Assembly (NCBI RefSeq): GCF_000237925.1
Contig: NC_031502.1
Coordinates: 54,867,943-54,931,942, forward strand
Reading direction: 5' to 3'
DNA length: 64,000 bases
Source: Schistosoma mansoni
Lineage: Eukaryota; Platyhelminthes; Trematoda; Strigeidida; Schistosomatidae
Part shown: one piece after another, positions 21,131-31,884 of the stretch
Layout: each line of letters begins with the position of its first letter
Numbering within the stretch: the stretch's first letter is position 1
The notes under the pieces: generated by a model
Seen by the model: only the letters and a program-made list of their open reading frames with translations
The model's database searches: none
What the model was told of the DNA's origin: nothing
Made by a program: the position numbers and the translations under genes

Positions 21131-21844
21131 ACAATTATAGGATTATGTGGATTTTACAATTGATTGATTATTGAATAGGGAACAGTCTCATATATATGTC
21201 AAGTCCTACTCAATACAGATAGAATTCTATCAATATATCCACTTGTCTTAATAACTTAATACCACATGAGAATATTGTTTAAAAGGTTATCTTTTCTTTT
21301 CTCAATGTATTATTCAACTCACTATGGACTTTTAAAACCAAAATTTTTTTAGGTTCCACATCATCTATGGCAACTAATTCACAAAATCAATTAAATCTAG
21401 TTTTCTAGGACATCAGGATAATAAAAAAAATTCAATAGTTAAACATTTTTTGTTTGTTTGAAAACTGTGGAATTTCCAAGTTGTAAAATGTTAAAAATGC
21501 ATAGATGATAAGTGCCTTGTTCCTCTCTCCCTCCCCCCCTCTCCCCCCCTCTCTCTCTGTCTCCACATATATATATGTACACAATGAGAAGATAAATCAG
21601 TTTTATTGTACTACAATAGTACTAAACAATGTATAATATTCCCCCCTTTTTTTACTTAAAGTAATGGAATCTATCATTGTCTTTGAATTCTACGTTACAA
21701 ATTTTTCTTTTGAAGATCAAATCTCAACTGACCTTTATAAAAGTATAATATCAGAAACAAATGACCAAATATACAGTTATTTCGGGTATTTTTCTTTTAA
21801 GCAAATATTTTTGTTAGAATGAAGGTTTGTGGAAATTGTAGGAA
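21131..21844. other. Unassigned stretch with a CT-rich microsatellite
   Basis: Contains a fragment resembling the 18.55-kb inverted repeat (21175-21255) and a pyrimidine run with CCCCCCTCTC units (about 21522-21562). No exon is supported. Confidence 0.35.
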
Positions 21845-22215
21845 TTTCATGGTTAAAATGATGAGTTGATTTAAGCTAGACTACCCTGGAAAACCTAGAA
21901 GTAATGGTCGGACGTTTCGTGCTGTTGTGAGACTCCTTAGTAGAGCGCACTCACGATCCTGCATGCGGGATTCGAGCACAGGACCTTTGGTCTTGTGTGC
22001 GAACGATTAATCTCTAGACCATTGAGCTGGTATCCAACGGTATTAAGGTGTAATTTAAACTAATCCACGATATCGCGCAAGCACCACCACTGTCTTTAGT
22101 GAGTAATTACCTCACAACAGACACGATTCGACTTTACTAGTCACGTCTATTCACTAGAACTCTAGTGAAAGCATCTTGAAGCCAGTCACTAGTGAGCACA
22201 GGATGATTAATGTTA
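21845..22215 (-). repeat. H2/H3 hammerhead SINE, nearly full length, diverged
   Basis: On the minus strand it runs from the head (CTCACTAGTGACTGG...) through a tRNA-like section (A-box area ATGGTCTAGAGATTAATCG, B box near 21970) to the tail at about 21850. The hammerhead core is altered (CTAAGGA), so the ribozyme is likely dead. Confidence 0.7.
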
Positions 22216-22395
22216 GAATGAGGGTTTATGGAACTTCTAGTAAATTAATGCTTAAATTCATGAGTCGATGTAAGCTAGATCGTCATTGAAAACCTGAAAG
22301 CACTGGACGGCTATTTCGTCCTAGTACAGGACTCCTCAGAAGTGTGCATCTAGGACGGTCTATCTTAAACTGACTCATGAATTCAATCATTAAAT
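22216..22395 (-). repeat. H2 SINE fragment, fold-back ends
   Basis: A short copy with the tail at its left (ATGAGTCGATGTAAGCTAGA) and an inverted tail scrap at its right (TCTTAAACTGACTCATGAATTC). The core is damaged. Confidence 0.55.
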
Positions 22396-22449
22396 TTTTT
22401 TGTTCAAATAGAATTTACACTGAAATAATAAATTATTTAGCTTCTTAGT

Positions 22450-22655
22450 TGAGATCTTGAGTCAAGTGAGGCTAGACTACTAAGGAAAACCTGGAAGCAC
22501 TGGATGGCCGTTTCGTCCTATTGTGGGACTCCTCAGCAGTGCGCATCCACGATTTCGCCTCGCGAGATTCGAACCCAAGACCTACCAGTCTCGCTTCAAT
22601 TGACTCATGATTTCAAATACTGAAATCTCCATAAAAACTCCTTCTGATATTTAAC
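22450..22655 (-). repeat. H2 hammerhead SINE, fold-back form
   Basis: On the minus strand: B box GGGTTCGAATC, GCGCACTG, CTGAGGA, stem II GTCC/GGAC, GAAAC. The tRNA half is cut after the B-box arm and capped by an inverted tail (TTCAATTGACTCATGATTTC). Stem III has one C/A mismatch; the rest of the ribozyme is intact. Confidence 0.75.
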
Positions 22656-22693
22656 TTCTGTTAATTAGCAATGAAATCCATTTACTTTCTATT

Positions 22694-23203
22694 ATTTACT
22701 TACTTACTTTCGCCTGTTACTCCCGATGGAGTATAGGCCGCCAACCAGCATTCTCCAACCCACTCTGTCCTACCCCTTCCTTTCTAGTTCTATCCTGTTG
22801 TTGTTCATTCTTCTCATGTCTATCTTCATTTCTCGGCGTAATATATTCTTTGGTCTTCCTCTTTTCCTTTGGCCTCGACGATTCCATGTGAGGGCTTGTC
22901 TTGTGACGCAATTGGGTGATTTCCTCAAAGTATGCCTAATCTAAATCATCCGGCTGCATCCTAGCTGTCCACTGTATCCCGTGCATTCCTCCAGATGTTG
23001 ACGTCTTCATGATCCAGTCGATCACCAGGAGAAAGAGAAAGGGTGAGAGTAAGCAACCTTGCCTAACATCGGTCTTTACCTCAAATGAGTCGGTGAGTTG
23101 TCCTCCATGGACGATTTGCCAGTTTAATCCATCATAGGAATTCTGTATGATATTGACTATCTTCTCAGGCACGCTTTAGTGTCAAAGAAGCCTCCATAGT
23201 GTA
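22694..23203 (-). mobile_element. RTE LINE with internal deletion
   Basis: Minus-strand LINE made of an RT block (23203-22936; NIIQNSYDGLNWQIVHGGQL, VRQGCLLSPFLFLL) fused directly to the subfamily-1 3' end (22935-22694; [13 protein letters not shown] frame and (TAAG)n tail). The connector with FADD and the C-terminal domain is missing. Confidence 0.85.
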
Positions 23204-23924
23204 TTCTATTATTTATTTAAGTGGTAAATGAACTCTTTTTATGCGATCTTAGTTCCACTTAGTCAGTTTTATAAGCAGTTTATCATATCAATAATAATCT
23301 ATGTTATTCACTTGTAATTGATTACTGAAAATTATGTAACCTTAAAGCCTCTTTAACTAACTACTAAGGTAATAAATAGTTCAATATGTTTCAATAATTG
23401 ATTAAATTATATCAATACTTAGGTGAGGACATATCACTTTGCTCATTATTGTTGATCATTTCTTTCGGTGGTACCATAATTTATGGACGACCTTTGAACG
23501 ATGCCAAAGTGATATTGAGTGTTCACTTGGTAACTAGGACCAAATGAGGGTTACGAACCAATATGAGGAATTAGAATTATGATTTACAGTTGATAGTTAA
23601 GGTTAGGAATTAGATTTTGGGGTTTTTATCACGAATTGATATCAACTATAATGCCAAGACTCTATTTAGCCAAATGGATGAGTGAATTTATACTGGGGTC
23701 TATGTTGATTATAACTGATCACCTACCAATCAGATAGTTATAATCAATAGTATTGAATGATGATTGTGATTTACTGTGAAGTCACTGAGATTGATCAACA
23801 TAAGCCATGAAATATTATGTTAAGTAGTTAAGAGATATCATGTTCAATGTGACGAATCCTGGAAATTGTAAATTCAATACCGTTTTGTATTTATGTAAGA
23901 TCATGAATGGATCAATGTTAGAAT
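23204..23924. other. Unassigned stretch
   Basis: AT-rich, with no recognised gene. Short inverted segments around 23500-23760 may be old repeats. Confidence 0.3.
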
Positions 23925-24240
23925 ACTAGTCACTAGCTTGAAGATGGATTTCCGGGAGTTCTAGTTAGAAGTCAAGACTAATAGAGTTCAATCCGTGTCT
24001 GTTGTGAGGCAATTACTCACTGAAAATAAATGGAGGACGATCGCGCAATATCTATGATTGATTGAAGTTAGACATTAACATAGTTGGATACCGACTCAAT
24101 GGTCTAAAGGATAAATGTTTGTGCGCGAGATCGAAGGTCCTGGATTCGAATCCTGCATGCGGGTTCATGGATTTTACACTACTAAGGGGTTCCATAGTAA
24201 GACGAAACAAGTGTGCAGTACTTTCAGGTATTATTAATCA
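23925..24240 (+). repeat. H2-like hammerhead SINE, diverged
   Basis: Head (CACTAGCTTGAAGATGG) and tRNA-like section with B box GGATTCGAATCC (24141-24152), then a worn hammerhead (CTAAGGGGTTCC...GACGAAAC). The catalytic core is not preserved. Confidence 0.6.
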
Positions 24241-24635
24241 TATTTCTAGGTATCCAGTCATTTGTTACAATAATGATTTCAGAATATCTTTGTATGTATG
24301 ATAATCATCTATAACATTTCATGGATACATAGGTAGATAGATGTGTGGATAAACAGATAGATATTTCTCTAATTTGTCTGTAGTTTGTGATCTATACATG
24401 CCGACAACACACTGAATAACTTTTAATAGGTAACTAAGTTGAATTCTGTCGGTTCGTGTGTTTGTTATAAAGATAAAAGAGAAAAACGTAATAATCAATA
24501 TCAATCTACCAGTATATGACAAAAAACTGTCTTTATTCTTTACAAAACAGATACAATAACATTAGAAAAATAGTTAAATGAAATCAAAGAGTAACTCTTA
24601 GATAATCTATAAATGAAACAATGAAAAAGAGAGCG
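24241..24635. other. Unassigned stretch
   Basis: AT-rich, with a short (TAGA)n-like patch near 24330. No gene seen. Confidence 0.3.
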
Positions 24636-25170
24636 ATCGCGCGTATGACCGATAGGTCTTGGGTTCGAATCTCGTGAGGCGGGATCATGGATGTGCACTG
24701 CTGTGGAGTCCCACAATAGGACGAAACGCACATACACTGCTTCCAGTATTTCCATGGTGGTCTAGCTTCAATTGTTTCATGATCCCAACTATATAAAATT
24801 ACTAAAATCTCCACAAAACTCTATTCTGATAATGATCATATGCTCACTAGTGACTAGCTCCAAGAGATATTTCCTGGAGTTCTAGTGAGAAGCAGTAACC
24901 AGTTGAGTTCAACCAGGTCTGTTGTGAGATATCAACTTACTTAAGACAATGGTGATCGGTTCCTCAACTTCGTGGATTGGTTGAATTTAGACATTAACAC
25001 CGTTGGATACCGGTTCAGTGGTCTAGAGACTATGCACCCGCGCGGGATCATGGATGTGCACTGCTGAGGAGTCCCACGATATGACGAAAAGGCCGTCCAG
25101 TGCCTTCAGGTTTCCCATGGTGATCTAGCTTCAATTGACTACAAAATTACTGAAATCTTCACAAAAATTC
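24636..25170 (+). repeat. Two tandem H2 hammerhead SINEs
   Basis: Copy one (24636-24835) has B box GGGTTCGAATC and a hammerhead with T for the invariant core A (CTGTGGA). Copy two (24837-25170) has the full head (CTCACTAGTGACTAGCTCC) but a deletion in the tRNA part. It keeps CTGAGGA and GAAA, with stem III mispaired. The two lie head to tail. Confidence 0.7.
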
Positions 25171-25267
25171 TTCTAATAAAATTAAATTCTATTGAAATAT
25201 TAATCTTTATTTCTGATACACTATTTGATTTTATACATCATATTTATGTATGTGTATAAGTGATTGA

Positions 25268-25795
25268 TGCCCCCAAATACCCTGATACGGACGAGAGTGG
25301 AGAGAGTCCGCTCTCACTCTCGAAATGCTCTCACATGGCCACGCGAATTTATAGCCTCTGACAGGAAAGTCCTACTCACCGCCTTCTCGTGGTGGGGATG
25401 TTGTTTACGAAATTGAGAGGATGAAAAGAGAATGTCAGGCGCTTTAACCGGGTTGATAGATGTGGAGGATCCACCTAGGGGAGTTGGAAAACCCCGATTC
25501 CAAACCAATGGTCCACATGGGCTCCAGTATCCTGATGGAACGAATGGCGTATGAACCTATTGTTGATCACCGTCTACCATGGGAATACATCTCCTCACGA
25601 TGCTCCACTGCCTTGTGAATCAGATCTTTAGGTCAAAGGCTCCGGGTATGGCCCCCTAAGAAAACCACCTGCTTCGGTCTGGGCACATGGGCAGTATCTC
25701 AGCCCTCACACAAATCAAATGAGATTTGTGAGGCGCATATGTATCTGGTGCTCCATTGTACCAATATTTATGTGTTTAAACAATAAGTAATAATA
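25268..25795 (+). repeat. Dispersed repeat R, copy 3
   Basis: Full-length copy from the CCCCCAAATACCCTGATACGG head to a TTTAAACAATAAGTAATAATAA end. The body includes the GGGAGTTGGAAAACCCCGATTC block common to all copies. Confidence 0.75.
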
Positions 25796-25907
25796 ATAAT
25801 AATAAGTGATTGGTTGAAAATATTTGTTTACTTCTTGAATCGATTATCGATTTCTGATGAAGCTCACAAATTGGTCATCATCAATACTTACTTACTTACT
25901 TCGATCA

Positions 25908-26570
25908 TTTTTTCTGGTTAGCTATTTTTTTTATAGAGTGTTAGTGTTCTACGGAATGGGGTCGCCAACCCAATGACCAACCCTCTGTTATACCGCGTTG
26001 AGTGAGTGCGTGCCCTGTTAGATATATGATATATATGCCCTGTTTGATATATACGAACGTGCTGATTCCCGCCAATGATGGAGCAGTGATTTATCGATCG
26101 GATCAATAATACACATAAGCCGTATGAGCAGTCTTGAGTACTTATCAGTTCTGCTTTCTGCCTAGTCCAGCCAGTTAAGTTCAGAACACCAATAACAGCC
26201 TCTGAAATATGAATTATTATTATGAAACATACTGAGTTTATATACCAAACAGACTGACCATATCGTACCATAAAATAGAAAATAACATTTGTACAAGATT
26301 TGGCCAAATGTGGTTGTGAATGTGGGGAACATTATTCAATAGATTGGGTATTACTTAGGAATGGTAAATCGTGCAGTGATAGTCTATGGGTCAAAATGAA
26401 GTTTATAATAAGAGGAACATGAATATGAATAATCTAGTTACTTAACAATTATACAATAGGAAATATATGTATCATATTGGTTCATAAATAGTCCTCAAAA
26501 GTTATCATTCATAAATCTCCACAAGATATGACACCCTCCTCCTTTATCCGGGCTTAGGACCGGTAGTAAC
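25908..26570 (-). repeat. LINE 5' leader module, split by an LTR
   Basis: The module reads 25908-25985 and resumes at 26534-26570 after an LTR insertion. On its 3' side (plus-strand left) the A-run is followed within ten bases by a TAAG-type tail (about 25887-25900). This makes a tiny element of leader plus LINE tail with no body. Confidence 0.7.
25986..26533 (-). mobile_element. Solo LTR fossil, family A, with 5-bp target duplication
   Basis: Ends are TGTTATA and a TGACA-type terminus. CCCTC is repeated immediately on both sides (25981-25985, 26534-26538), as expected for LTR-element integration. Minus-strand orientation follows from the TATATAAAC and AATAAA-type signals shared with the 50.7-kb copy. 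No internal coding region remains. The family is probably Ty3/gypsy or BEL, unproven. It is younger than the LINE module it interrupts. Confidence 0.8.
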
Positions 26571-27159
26571 TAGGGCTAAATTATATAATAGTACTGTAAA
26601 TTCTATTTTATTGCATGATCTGTGGGCGAGAATGATAATGATTGGTTGTTTTGCTGAGTCAGATATGTAGGTATTGTAACAGGTGTTATAAATATTATAT
26701 ATACACCTATCCTTATTATTATTATTGTGGATTAACTGTTCCTTGTTGTTGGATTGTGTCGGATTTTGGGTGTATGGCAATATATTGACATTCTAATCAG
26801 GCTAATCTTGTGTTCTTGATCTGAGTTGTGTGTTGAAGTCCTGTAGAATAGATGACCTGGGTGAGAATCTAGTGTAGATATTCGTCTAAGGTAAATGAAC
26901 GTCCGAAATACGTGTAAAAAGTGAAAGGACTGTTATAATAAGAAACCCTAGAGTTATAATAAGTATCCTATCGTTTATAACATTGCATATTTCCTTTTGT
27001 TACCATTAAAATGTACATTTCAGAAATATTCATCTTACATTCATCTTCAACTGTATATATCCATTTTTGTATTGGTTTCTAGAATCTTCCTATTATTGAT
27101 TTAGGACTACAATTGATCAGCCTATTATTATCATATGTGTATCTTGTACAAATGATCAA
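26571..27159. other. Unassigned stretch
   Basis: AT-rich, including a TTATTA run at about 26710-26727. Its frames show no domain. Confidence 0.3.
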
Positions 27160-27500
27160 AGTGTATATTAACTCTGGGATACATGTACATTCAATTGATG
27201 GGTACAAAATAGGACGAAACACACTTTTTAGATATCACTGTTAGCCACTATCATCTTAGCTTATGACATATTTTTTTTCATAGGTCTGCATTTATTCTTT
27301 ACTCAACTTTCTATAGTAAGCAAAGATGAATAGTGGCTAGCAGTGGAATCCAGGACGCGCGTTTCGTCCTATTTGGTACTCGTCAGCTGGATGTACCTGC
27401 ATCTCAGAGTTGATGTTCACTCTGGGATTCGAACCCAGTACCTTTAGCTTCAATTAGAGACTGACCAGCTGCAATCCTAACACATCGATGGGAAGATTAA
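27160..27500. repeat. Sm-alpha-type SINE fragments, inverted pair
   Basis: A worn plus-strand fragment (27160-27255) faces a minus-strand copy (27305-27450) that keeps the hammerhead and B box (GGGTTCGAATCC on the minus strand). The tail sequence ATCGATGGGAAGATT follows at 27480-27500. Confidence 0.7.
27346..27393 (-). ncRNA. Hammerhead ribozyme, Sm-alpha type, core intact
   Basis: On the minus strand: stem I ATCCAG/CTGGAT, core CTGACGA, stem II with one mismatch (GTACC against GGAC), GAAACGCGCGTC with a two-pair stem III, then cleavage after GTC. All core bases match the consensus. The stem II mismatch may weaken it. Confidence 0.7.
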
Positions 27501-27564
27501 AAAAAACAATACCATATGAATTTTAACTTTTTATAGTTATTTGGTAAATTAGAAAACCATACTG

Positions 27565-27752
27565 TAATACTTCATTTGTAAAATGTTCATTCATTGTCTT
27601 AGGCTTCATTGTTCTTGGATTTTCATACTAATTGCTTCCTGTTTCTGTTCTTCCCTTCTCGATATTCTCAATCTTTTGCTACCAGATATTCTATTCATGA
27701 TCCATGATATATATATACTACTTATGTCGATATAAGTAACCCACACCATACT
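27565..27752 (+). mobile_element. Family E LTR-like fragment
   Basis: Matches the 3' part of the 29018-29324 unit (TCTTCCCTTCTCGAT...ACTACTTATGTCGATATAAG). It is truncated at its 5' side. No coding sequence adjoins it. Confidence 0.45.
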
Positions 27753-27912
27753 ATTACTTCATGTGTTCATTATATATATTGGTTTGTATTTCAAGTGTTT
27801 GTTTTTTTTTCTTCTTTTTGGATTGAACACGTTTCATTATCAAAATTAGGTAACTTATTAAACTTGAAAATATTTTCTCATTGAATATTTTCAACAAAAC
27901 TACTATGGATAG

Positions 27913-28040
27913 TTTGGTTAGCGTTTTTTCTTAGCGAGTTAGTTTTCTACGGGATGGGATTGCTAAACCCATGATCAACCGTCCTCCTTTATCCGGGCTT
28001 GGGATTGGCAGTGTCCCACGGAGGAGCTACAGGTGGAGTT
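27913..28040 (-). repeat. LINE 5' leader module as a stand-alone insert
   Basis: A complete module with no LINE body. It is flanked by an imperfect direct repeat: ACTACTATGGATAG on the left (27899-27912) and ACTACGGATAG on the right (28041-28051). This suggests it was inserted as a separate small retroposon. Confidence 0.65.
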
Positions 28041-28218
28041 ACTACGGATAGTTAATAAATATAACAATGAGAAATTTTCTAGTAATGTCTGCCATTCGTT
28101 CAATCGATTTTTTCAATAGTATACTAGCAACAGGCCTACTAATTATGTAATAATTTAAATGTACAAAGGAAAATAATGGTAATCATTGAGTTTAGCTAGC
28201 ATAAGATAGATCTAGATT

Positions 28219-28895
28219 TACTTGCTTACTTACGCCTGTTACCCCTCGTCGAGGAGCATAGGCCACACACCAGTTTTCTCCATCAAACTCTGTCCTGGAC
28301 AATCCTTTCCGGTTCTTTCCAGTTAACGTTCATCCTTCTCATATCTGCTTCTATTTCCCGTCGTTATATGTTCTTTGACCTTTCTATTCTCCGCTTCCCT
28401 TCACCATTCCATGTTAGGGCTTGCCTCGTGATGCAGTTTGGTAATTTCCTCAATGTGTAACCTATCCATTTCCAAAGTCTTTTCCTAATTTCCCCTTCAG
28501 ATGGAATCTGGTTTGTCCTCTCCCATAGAAGGCTGTTGCTCATAGTATTCCGACCAGAGAATGTTGAGTACTTTGCGTAGACAACTGTTTATAAATACTT
28601 TTACTTTCTTGACGATAATTGTAGTAGTCCTCCATGTTTCAGCTGCGTAGTGTAGAACTGTCTTGAAGTTCGTATTAAACATTCCTACTTTGAAATTAGT
28701 TGAGAGTTATTTTGAGTTCCATATGTTCTTCAATTGTTGGAATGCTGCCCTTGTTTTGCCGATCCTCTCCATTACATCTACATCAGATCCTCCTTGTTCA
28801 TCAATGATGCTTCCCAGGTACGTGAATGTTTCCATCTCTTCCAGAGTTTCTCCATCAATTGTGATTGGGTTGGTTGGTGTTCTGCATATTGTATT
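28219..28895 (-). mobile_element. RTE LINE 3' fragment (subfamily 2)
   Basis: Minus strand, ending in the CTCGACGAGGGGTAACAGGCGTAAG terminus. It encodes broken forms of the IFNTNFKTVLHYAAETW region and the IIDEQGG region. 5'-truncated. Confidence 0.85.
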
Positions 28896-29017
28896 TGAGG
28901 ATGTATCTACGTATTTACCTCCTCTTCAATTAAAGGAAAAATGCATACATTTTTTGAAACACGTTTCCTAATTCATCCTTTTTATTGTAAAAAATATTAA
29001 GATATTATTAGTGGTAT

Positions 29018-29324
29018 TGTAGTGAACAAGAACACGACCGGGGACACTCGAATATAATTAAGCACAAATTACAGACTATCTCACTAAATTCTGATAATCA
29101 TACAGTAGTAAACAGTTAATTTGCAAAGTAACAACCAATTGTCTCAATCTTCACTATTCTTTCTGTAAATATCAGTTCATCTTCTCTGATTTCATTGTTC
29201 ATGCCTTTTCGTACCGATTGTGCTTCATTCCTGTTCGTTTCCTTATCGATCTTCTACCAAAATACATTGAATATCTAACCATTACTATATACTACTTATA
29301 TGGATATAAGTAGATCACACTACA
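29018..29324 (+). mobile_element. Solo-LTR-like fossil, family E, best-delimited copy
   Basis: Starts TGTAGTGAACAAGAACACGA and ends CACACTACA. It is flanked by GTAT on both sides (29014-29017, 29325-29328), a 4-bp target duplication. It is 307 bases with no internal coding region. Short TG/CA-ended units with 4-5 bp duplications are typical of solo LTRs. Confidence 0.65.
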
Positions 29325-29704
29325 GTATTATTATTATTATTATTATAGTAAGCATAATATTATTATATTTTCTAATGGTTTATAAACCAAGTATATAAAC
29401 AAATCACATTTATACTTAAAAATAAAAAAAGAAAAAAATATTACACACTTTATTGTAGGGTATTCTAAACAATCTCTATCAATATTGATTTTATTGATTT
29501 TTCATCAATAAAAGGAAATTAGTTTTTTGTTGTTAAGAGAATACTCTCTCATGAAGTGTTTACATAGATACATGTGATGTTAAAGTGGTTTTTCTTTTTT
29601 AGTTTTTTTTCACCTAATCAATAAGTGAAACCTTAATATACTTGATTGTACAGTTTATATGGAAGTTTCAATCTTATTGAAACCATTCATATAATGAATT
29701 CACT
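29325..29704. other. Unassigned AT-rich stretch
   Basis: A TTA microsatellite (29325-29345) followed by AT-rich DNA. No gene seen. Confidence 0.35.
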
Positions 29705-29980
29705 TAGTATTGTTTGTTTGAATCTTCCCATCGATATGTTTAGGACTGCAACTTGTCAGTGAATTCAAACTTCACCCCATCGCACAAGCAAGTGGCTATC
29801 AGGACTCAGTGGCCGAGTGGATAACGTGATGGCGTTTGAAGCGAGGGTACTGGGTTCGAGTCCCAGAGTGAACATCAACTCTGAGATGCAGGTATATCCG
29901 GCTGATGAGTCCCAAATAGGACGAAACGCGCGTCAAACTGGATTCCACTGCTAGCCACTATCCATCTTTGCTTACCATTC
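29705..29980 (+). repeat. Sm-alpha-type hammerhead SINE, best-preserved full copy
   Basis: The head AACTTCACCCCATCGCACAAG is followed by a tRNA-like section with A box TGGCCGAGTGG (about 29810-29820) and B box GGGTTCGAGTCC (29852-29863), then the hammerhead and the CCACTATCCATCTTTGCTTA tail. To its left lies an inverted scrap of the extended tail (29705-29760). Pol III boxes and ribozyme are both intact, so this copy could in principle be transcribed and self-cleave. Confidence 0.85.
29893..29945 (+). ncRNA. Type I hammerhead ribozyme, intact core (Sm-alpha)
   Basis: Core CTGATGA at 29902-29908, stem II GTCC/GGAC, GAAAC, stem III AC/GT around GCGC. The cleavage triplet GTC ends at 29934, and stem I is ATCCGG/CTGGAT with one G-U pair. 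Three A bases between the cleavage site and stem I are a feature of this subfamily. Confidence 0.85.
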
Positions 29981-30042
29981 ATATAATGTATTAGTTGAAA
30001 TGATAGGTTTTAATTAATCATATTAGTAGTTAGTGTACAAAT

Positions 30043-30862
30043 GAATCTAGATGATTTAGATTTCGCAGATGATCTGGATCTTCTATCACACACTCAACAA
30101 CAAATTCAGGAGAAGATGACCAGTGTAGCAGCAGCAGCCTCAGCAACAGTAGGTCTCAATATACAGAAAGGGAAAAGCAAGACTCTCTGATACAATACAA
30201 CATGCACCAATCGAATTACACTTGACAGAGAAGCTTTGGAGGATGTGGAAACCTTTACATATATGGTCAGCATCATTGATGAACACGGTGGATCTCATGC
30301 AGATGTGAGGGAGAGGATCGGCAAAGCAAGAGCAGCATATTTACAATTGAGGAACATCTGGAACTCAAAACAATTGTCAACCAACACCAAGATCAGAATT
30401 TTCAATACAAATGTGAAGACAGTTCTACTGCATAAGGCGGAGACGTGGAGAATTACGAAAGCTATCATGCAGAAGATACAAGTATTGATTAACAGTTGTC
30501 TACGCAAAATACTTCAGATCCATTGATCAGACACTATCAGCAACAAGTTACTGTGGGAGACAACAAACCAGATTCCAGTGGAGGAAGAAATCAGCAAGGA
30601 GCGCTGGAAGTGGATTGGGCACACATTGATAAAATCACCCAACTGCGTCACAAGACAAGCCCTCACATGGAATCCTGAAGGTCAAAGGAGAAGAGGAAGA
30701 CCGAAGAACACATTACGTCGAGAAATGGAGGCAGACATGAGAAGAATGAACAAAAGTTGGATAGAAGTAGAAAGGAAGGGGTAGGACAGAACAGGTTGGA
30801 CAATGTTGGTTGGCGACCTATGCTTCATTGGGAGTAACAGGAGTAAGTAAGTAAGTAAATAA
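30043..30862 (+). mobile_element. RTE LINE 3' fragment (subfamily 1)
   Basis: Begins at the RT catalytic block (DLDFADDLDLLSHTQQQIQ) and runs to the (TAAG)n tail. It includes IFNTNVKTVLLHKAETW and [18 protein letters not shown]. Several stops are present. Confidence 0.88.
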
Positions 30863-30867
30863 GCAGG

Positions 30868-31217
30868 CATTGTTCCTAACTTATTCCTAATTTATCAGTT
30901 ACAGTATCTCACACTCACAGCTACTTTGGACCTGATCTTGCATAAGTGCTATTTTCCATTTTATGGTATCATGCGATCCAATTTGCTTGTATATAAACTA
31001 TGTATGTTTGGAATAAATAATTTATATAACGGAGGCTGATATTAATCTTCTGAATTCAACCGGAAGAGCTAGGGAGGGAAAAGCATCAATAAAGGGGTTA
31101 GGCTGCTCATATTGGTCAATACGTCATTGTTGTCTCACAGTGTTAAGATTGTGTAAGTCGTATTCTGATTGGCGAATGAATCACATGATATATTACCCTG
31201 GCAAAAGTCATAACAGT
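30868..31217 (+). mobile_element. LTR fossil, family A, 5'-truncated
   Basis: Shares the TTTTATGGTATCATGCG, TATATAAAC and GGAATAAATAA blocks with the 50.7-kb LTR and ends GTCATAACA. It abuts the LINE tail. No internal region is present. Confidence 0.7.
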
Positions 31218-31299
31218 AACTTAAAATAAAAAAAAATCATATCAGATTGGGGGTTTTTGTGGAGATTGTAGTAATTCAATAGTTGAATTTTGATGGAGT

Positions 31300-31680
31300 T
31301 TTGTTAATGTTGACCTTAAATTTGATTTAAGGTCGACAAGAACCAATCAACATCGAGGTGTACAGGACAAGCTGTGAATCACATGTGGAGAAATTCAAAC
31401 ACTTCACTTCTACCCGAAATTTGTGCTGATGATGTCGTTCAGAAGGACGATGAAAGCTCCACGATCAAACCATCCAGCTCAGAGAACAAAACCCCATCAA
31501 AATCACACACAGCTACAAATCTTCTCGACCATCTCTTAATTGATGAATTCATGAATGGATTAAAGCTTGACTACCATGAAAAACCTCGAAGCATTGGACA
31601 GCCGTTTGTACTAGTAGGAGATTCATCCCAGGTTTTCCATGGTGATATGGCTTTAATCGATTCAGTTCGTATCCGTGGTT
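31300..31680 (+). repeat. Repeat D followed by an H2 fold-back scrap
   Basis: D (about 31300-31505) carries the frame TSLLPEICADDVVQKDDESS. It is followed by a small palindromic H2 remnant (31540-31680) whose two tails, AAGCTTGACTACCATG and CCATGGTGATATGGCTT, face each other. The D-H2 order matches 52.3 kb. Confidence 0.6.
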
Positions 31681-31884
31681 ATCACTCATTTATCAACAGT
31701 TGGTTTTTATTCAAATACAATTATCAATTCAACGTAATTATGATATCAAATAGATCGTTTCCACTTCTTAGTTATCATATTATTCAGGAGTCAACATCAC
31801 TGATTAGGGATTGTAAAACGTTTTATAACAATATTACTAATAATGTTAGCTGATGAAAAGTCTTCAATTCTAATGATGATTTCA

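Noticed and set aside
26544-26780. A 78-codon minus-strand frame
   Set aside because: It runs from LINE-leader sequence into AT-rich repeats; no evidence of a gene.
29808-29865. Possible tRNA gene (A and B boxes)
   Set aside because: The boxes belong to an Sm-alpha SINE. The flanks do not close a tRNA acceptor stem, and the same unit recurs many times.
31374-31853. A 159-codon plus-strand frame as a host gene
   Set aside because: It starts in repeat D and runs into an H2 fold-back remnant. The first part recurs elsewhere as a repeat.
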